NCBI GenBank assembly: GCA_903900845.1 | Contig: CAIUOU010000090.1 | Location: 1-52,900 of the forward strand | DNA length: 52,900 nt | Source of the DNA: an uncultured Opitutia bacterium | Lineage (GTDB): Bacteria > Verrucomicrobiota > Verrucomicrobiia > Opitutales > Opitutaceae | Direction of reading: 5' to 3' | Part shown: positions 51,234-52,900 of the stretch, one piece after another | Position numbering within the stretch: the stretch's first letter is position 1 | How the letters are laid out: each line of letters starts with the position of its first letter | The notes under the pieces: model-generated | The model's input: the letters and a program-made list of their open reading frames with translations, nothing else | Told to the model about the DNA's origin: nothing | Databases searched by the model: none | Made by a program: the position numbers and the translations under genes

Positions 51234-52655
51234 ATGCCCCGCCCCACTGTGCGCCAGCTGGCGCTTCTCGCCGCGCTTTCCTCGCCGGTCCTCGCGCTCG
51301 CCGCGGAACCGCGCGACGCGGCGAAGCTCGCCGCCGAACTGTGCGTGAGCTGCCACAACCAGAACCTTGTCGGCAGCCCGGCTCCAAACCTCGTCGATCC
51401 GCTGTGGACGCATGGCGGAAGCGACGAGGCGATCCTGCGCAACATCCGCCAGGGGTTCCCGCAATCGGGCATGCCGGGTTTCGAGGGGATCCTCACCGAG
51501 CCCGAGATGCTCGGCCTCGTTCGCCATATGCGTGCCCTTTCGCGCGAATACGGGGCGGGACGTCTGAAGCATCCCGCGCCCCCGGCCGTGCTGCCGCTCG
51601 CGACCGAGTTGCACGGCGCGCGGCTGGAAACGTGGGTCGACGGCCTCGAAACCGCGTGGGGGCTGGAATTTCTCCCCGACGGACGGCTCTTGGTCACGGA
51701 ACGCGAGGGGCGGCTGCGCATCGTTCGCGACGGCCGTCTCGAGCCCGAGCCGATCCGCGGCCTGCCCGGGATATTCGTGAAACAGGACGGCGGCCTGCTC
51801 GACGTCATCGCCCATCCGCGTTTCGCCGAAAACGGCTGGATCTACCTGGCCTACGTCGACACCGGCCGCGATCCCGCCACGTCGATGACCGTCGTGATCC
51901 GCGGGCGGATCCGCGAGGGAACGTGGGGCGATCAGGAGGAGCTTTTCCGCGGCCCGCCGGAAAGCTACGCGGCGGGTTGGACGCACTACGGGGCGCGATT
52001 CCTTTTCGACCGCGAGGGCCGACTGCTTTTCACCATCGGGGACCGGGGACTGCCCGAGGCCGCGCAGGATCCCTCGAGTCCGCTGGGCAAGGTCCACCGC
52101 GTGTTCGATGACGGCCGCGCTCCGGCCGACAACCCGTTAGCTGGCCGACCTGGCGCTTGGCCGTCCATCTGGTCGCTCGGCAACCGCCACGCGCAGGGCC
52201 TGAAGTTCCACCCGGTCACCGGCGACCTCTGGGCCAGTGAACACGGGCCGAGCGGAGGCGATGAGATCAACGTGATCGAGGCGGGCGCGAATTACGGCTG
52301 GCCGGTGACCTCGCGCGGCACCGACCGCCGCCGAACCTTCGCCGCCGGCGACGCCTCGATGCGGTCCCCGGCGATCGCCTGGACACCCTCGGTGGCGCCC
52401 GCCGGCATCGAGTTCTACACGGGCGACAAGTTCCCCCGCTGGCGCAACCACCTGTTCGTGGCGTGCCTCGGCGGCGAGCAACTGAAGCGCCTGGAGACCG
52501 ACGGGCCGCGCATCGTGCGCGAGGAGATCGTCTTCAAGGGGTACGGCCGGGTGCGCGACGTGGTCACCGGCCCCGACGGGCTGCTTTATCTCGCGATGAA
52601 TTCCCCCGGCCGCATCGCACGCCTCGTTCCCGACACCTCCGTCGCGTCGCGTTGA
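51234..52655 (+). CDS. Exported cytochrome c / PQQ-type sugar dehydrogenase fusion
   Basis: A 473-residue exported protein. A signal peptide (LALLAALSSPVLALAA) is followed by a cytochrome c domain with CVSCH (Cys37, Cys40, His41) and QSGMPGFEG, whose Met is the likely sixth heme ligand. It then has a six-bladed soluble glucose/sorbosone dehydrogenase propeller (about 135-465: AWGLEFLPDGRLLVTEREG, GLLDVIAHPRF, ASEHGPSGGDEINVIEAGANYGWP). The enzyme would oxidise aldoses with PQQ and pass electrons to its own heme. The ATG at 51234 opens the signal peptide; a TTG at 51198 overlapping the preceding stop is less likely. It is the last gene in the window. Confidence 0.86.
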   Translation: MPRPTVRQLALLAALSSPVLALAAEPRDAAKLAAELCVSCHNQNLVGSPAPNLVDPLWTHGGSDEAILRNIRQGFPQSGMPGFEGILTEPEMLGLVRHMRALSREYGAGRLKHPAPPAVLPLATELHGARLETWVDGLETAWGLEFLPDGRLLVTEREGRLRIVRDGRLEPEPIRGLPGIFVKQDGGLLDVIAHPRFAENGWIYLAYVDTGRDPATSMTVVIRGRIREGTWGDQEELFRGPPESYAAGWTHYGARFLFDREGRLLFTIGDRGLPEAAQDPSSPLGKVHRVFDDGRAPADNPLAGRPGAWPSIWSLGNRHAQGLKFHPVTGDLWASEHGPSGGDEINVIEAGANYGWPVTSRGTDRRRTFAAGDASMRSPAIAWTPSVAPAGIEFYTGDKFPRWRNHLFVACLGGEQLKRLETDGPRIVREEIVFKGYGRVRDVVTGPDGLLYLAMNSPGRIARLVPDTSVASR

Positions 52656-52814
52656 ACCCGTCCGCCCCCGGCTGCAGCCACACCACGTCCGCTCTCCTGA
52701 TTGGCGAATTCCGCGGCCCTTGGCGGTCATACCGAGGGATAGCCAAGAAAATACCCCAGGCGCAGCGGTAGCTTTCGAAAAAGAAGGCCGCGAAGCCATC
52801 GGCCGCTTCCTCCG

Positions 52815-52841
52815 CATCCGCGCCATCCGCGAAATCCGCGG
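52815..52841. repeat. Three 9-base direct repeats, candidate dispersed element
   Basis: CATCCGCGC, CATCCGCGA and AATCCGCGG follow one another in the 245-base stretch after the sugar dehydrogenase gene (52656-52900). The same stretch reads on the minus strand as part of an open frame translating to ADFADGADAEEAADG, a string I recall from intergenic repeats of Verrucomicrobia. No credible gene or terminator is seen in the rest of this stretch. Confidence 0.4.
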
Positions 52842-52900
52842 TTAACATTCCGGGGAATTCACGCACCGCTTTCGGCAGCAGCCCTCGACTCATCCGAGGC

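Noticed and set aside
52137-52893. Minus-strand open frames at the right edge
   Set aside because: One overlaps the dehydrogenase gene antisense; both are built from the 9-base-repeat region and have no gene-like composition.

Overview
The window is about 52.9 kb of high-GC DNA that reads as a member of the Verrucomicrobiota, most likely Opitutaceae-like. The basis is gene content: a DUF1592-family cytochrome protein paired with a DUF1552 Tat protein, three exported Gfo/Idh/MocA proteins, a DUF6807 (PmoA-named) protein, a giant delta-60-repeat protein with the C-terminal domain common in this group, a TIGR03067-type protein, and outer-membrane receptors. Taxonomy is inference. No rRNA, tRNA, CRISPR array, integrase or transposase was seen, so the window looks chromosomal.

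Layout. 1-5540 (minus): the N-terminal part of a TonB-dependent receptor running off the left edge, then the DUF1552 and DUF1592 genes. 5664-8053: a small two-helix membrane protein, a Tat-exported Gfo/Idh/MocA protein and a MutT-type Nudix hydrolase. 8158-11629 (plus): an O-antigen ligase-like protein and a secreted VWA-like protein. 11775-17543 (minus): a 1,922-residue delta-60-repeat protein. 17818-18336: an exported Bcp-type peroxiredoxin with a strong terminator. 18504-19436: a kinase-fold-like protein. 19565-24755 (plus): a tightly overlapped YbhGFSR-like ABC-2 efflux operon. 25079-27368 (minus): an MscS channel and two small heat-shock proteins. 27573-33114: a PatB/MalY aminotransferase, two RNA methyltransferases, a YdjM-like membrane protein and small hypotheticals.

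33130-37637 is the most unusual block. Two inverted copies of a roughly 71-bp palindromic REP-like element bracket a three-gene minus-strand operon whose products all carry export signals: a DUF6807 protein, a Tat Gfo/Idh/MocA protein, and a protein that looks like a zinc peptidase with its metal-binding residues replaced. The last gene ends inside one repeat copy.

37835-45206 holds a DUF481-type outer-membrane protein, an RlmK-like methyltransferase, a triple-thioredoxin exported protein with a cysteine-less middle domain, a core-deleted paralogue fused to its start by an ATGA overlap, and a second TonB-dependent receptor. 45310-49981 (minus) carries a predicted neuraminidase, a small membrane protein, a divergent exported Gfo/Idh/MocA protein, a divergent DHDPS/NAL-fold protein and an epimerase-like SDR lacking the usual lysine. 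50047-52655 (plus) carries an M20 peptidase and a cytochrome c/sugar-dehydrogenase fusion. Together the genes suggest a free-living Gram-negative polysaccharide or glycan degrader with a large periplasmic oxidoreductase repertoire.
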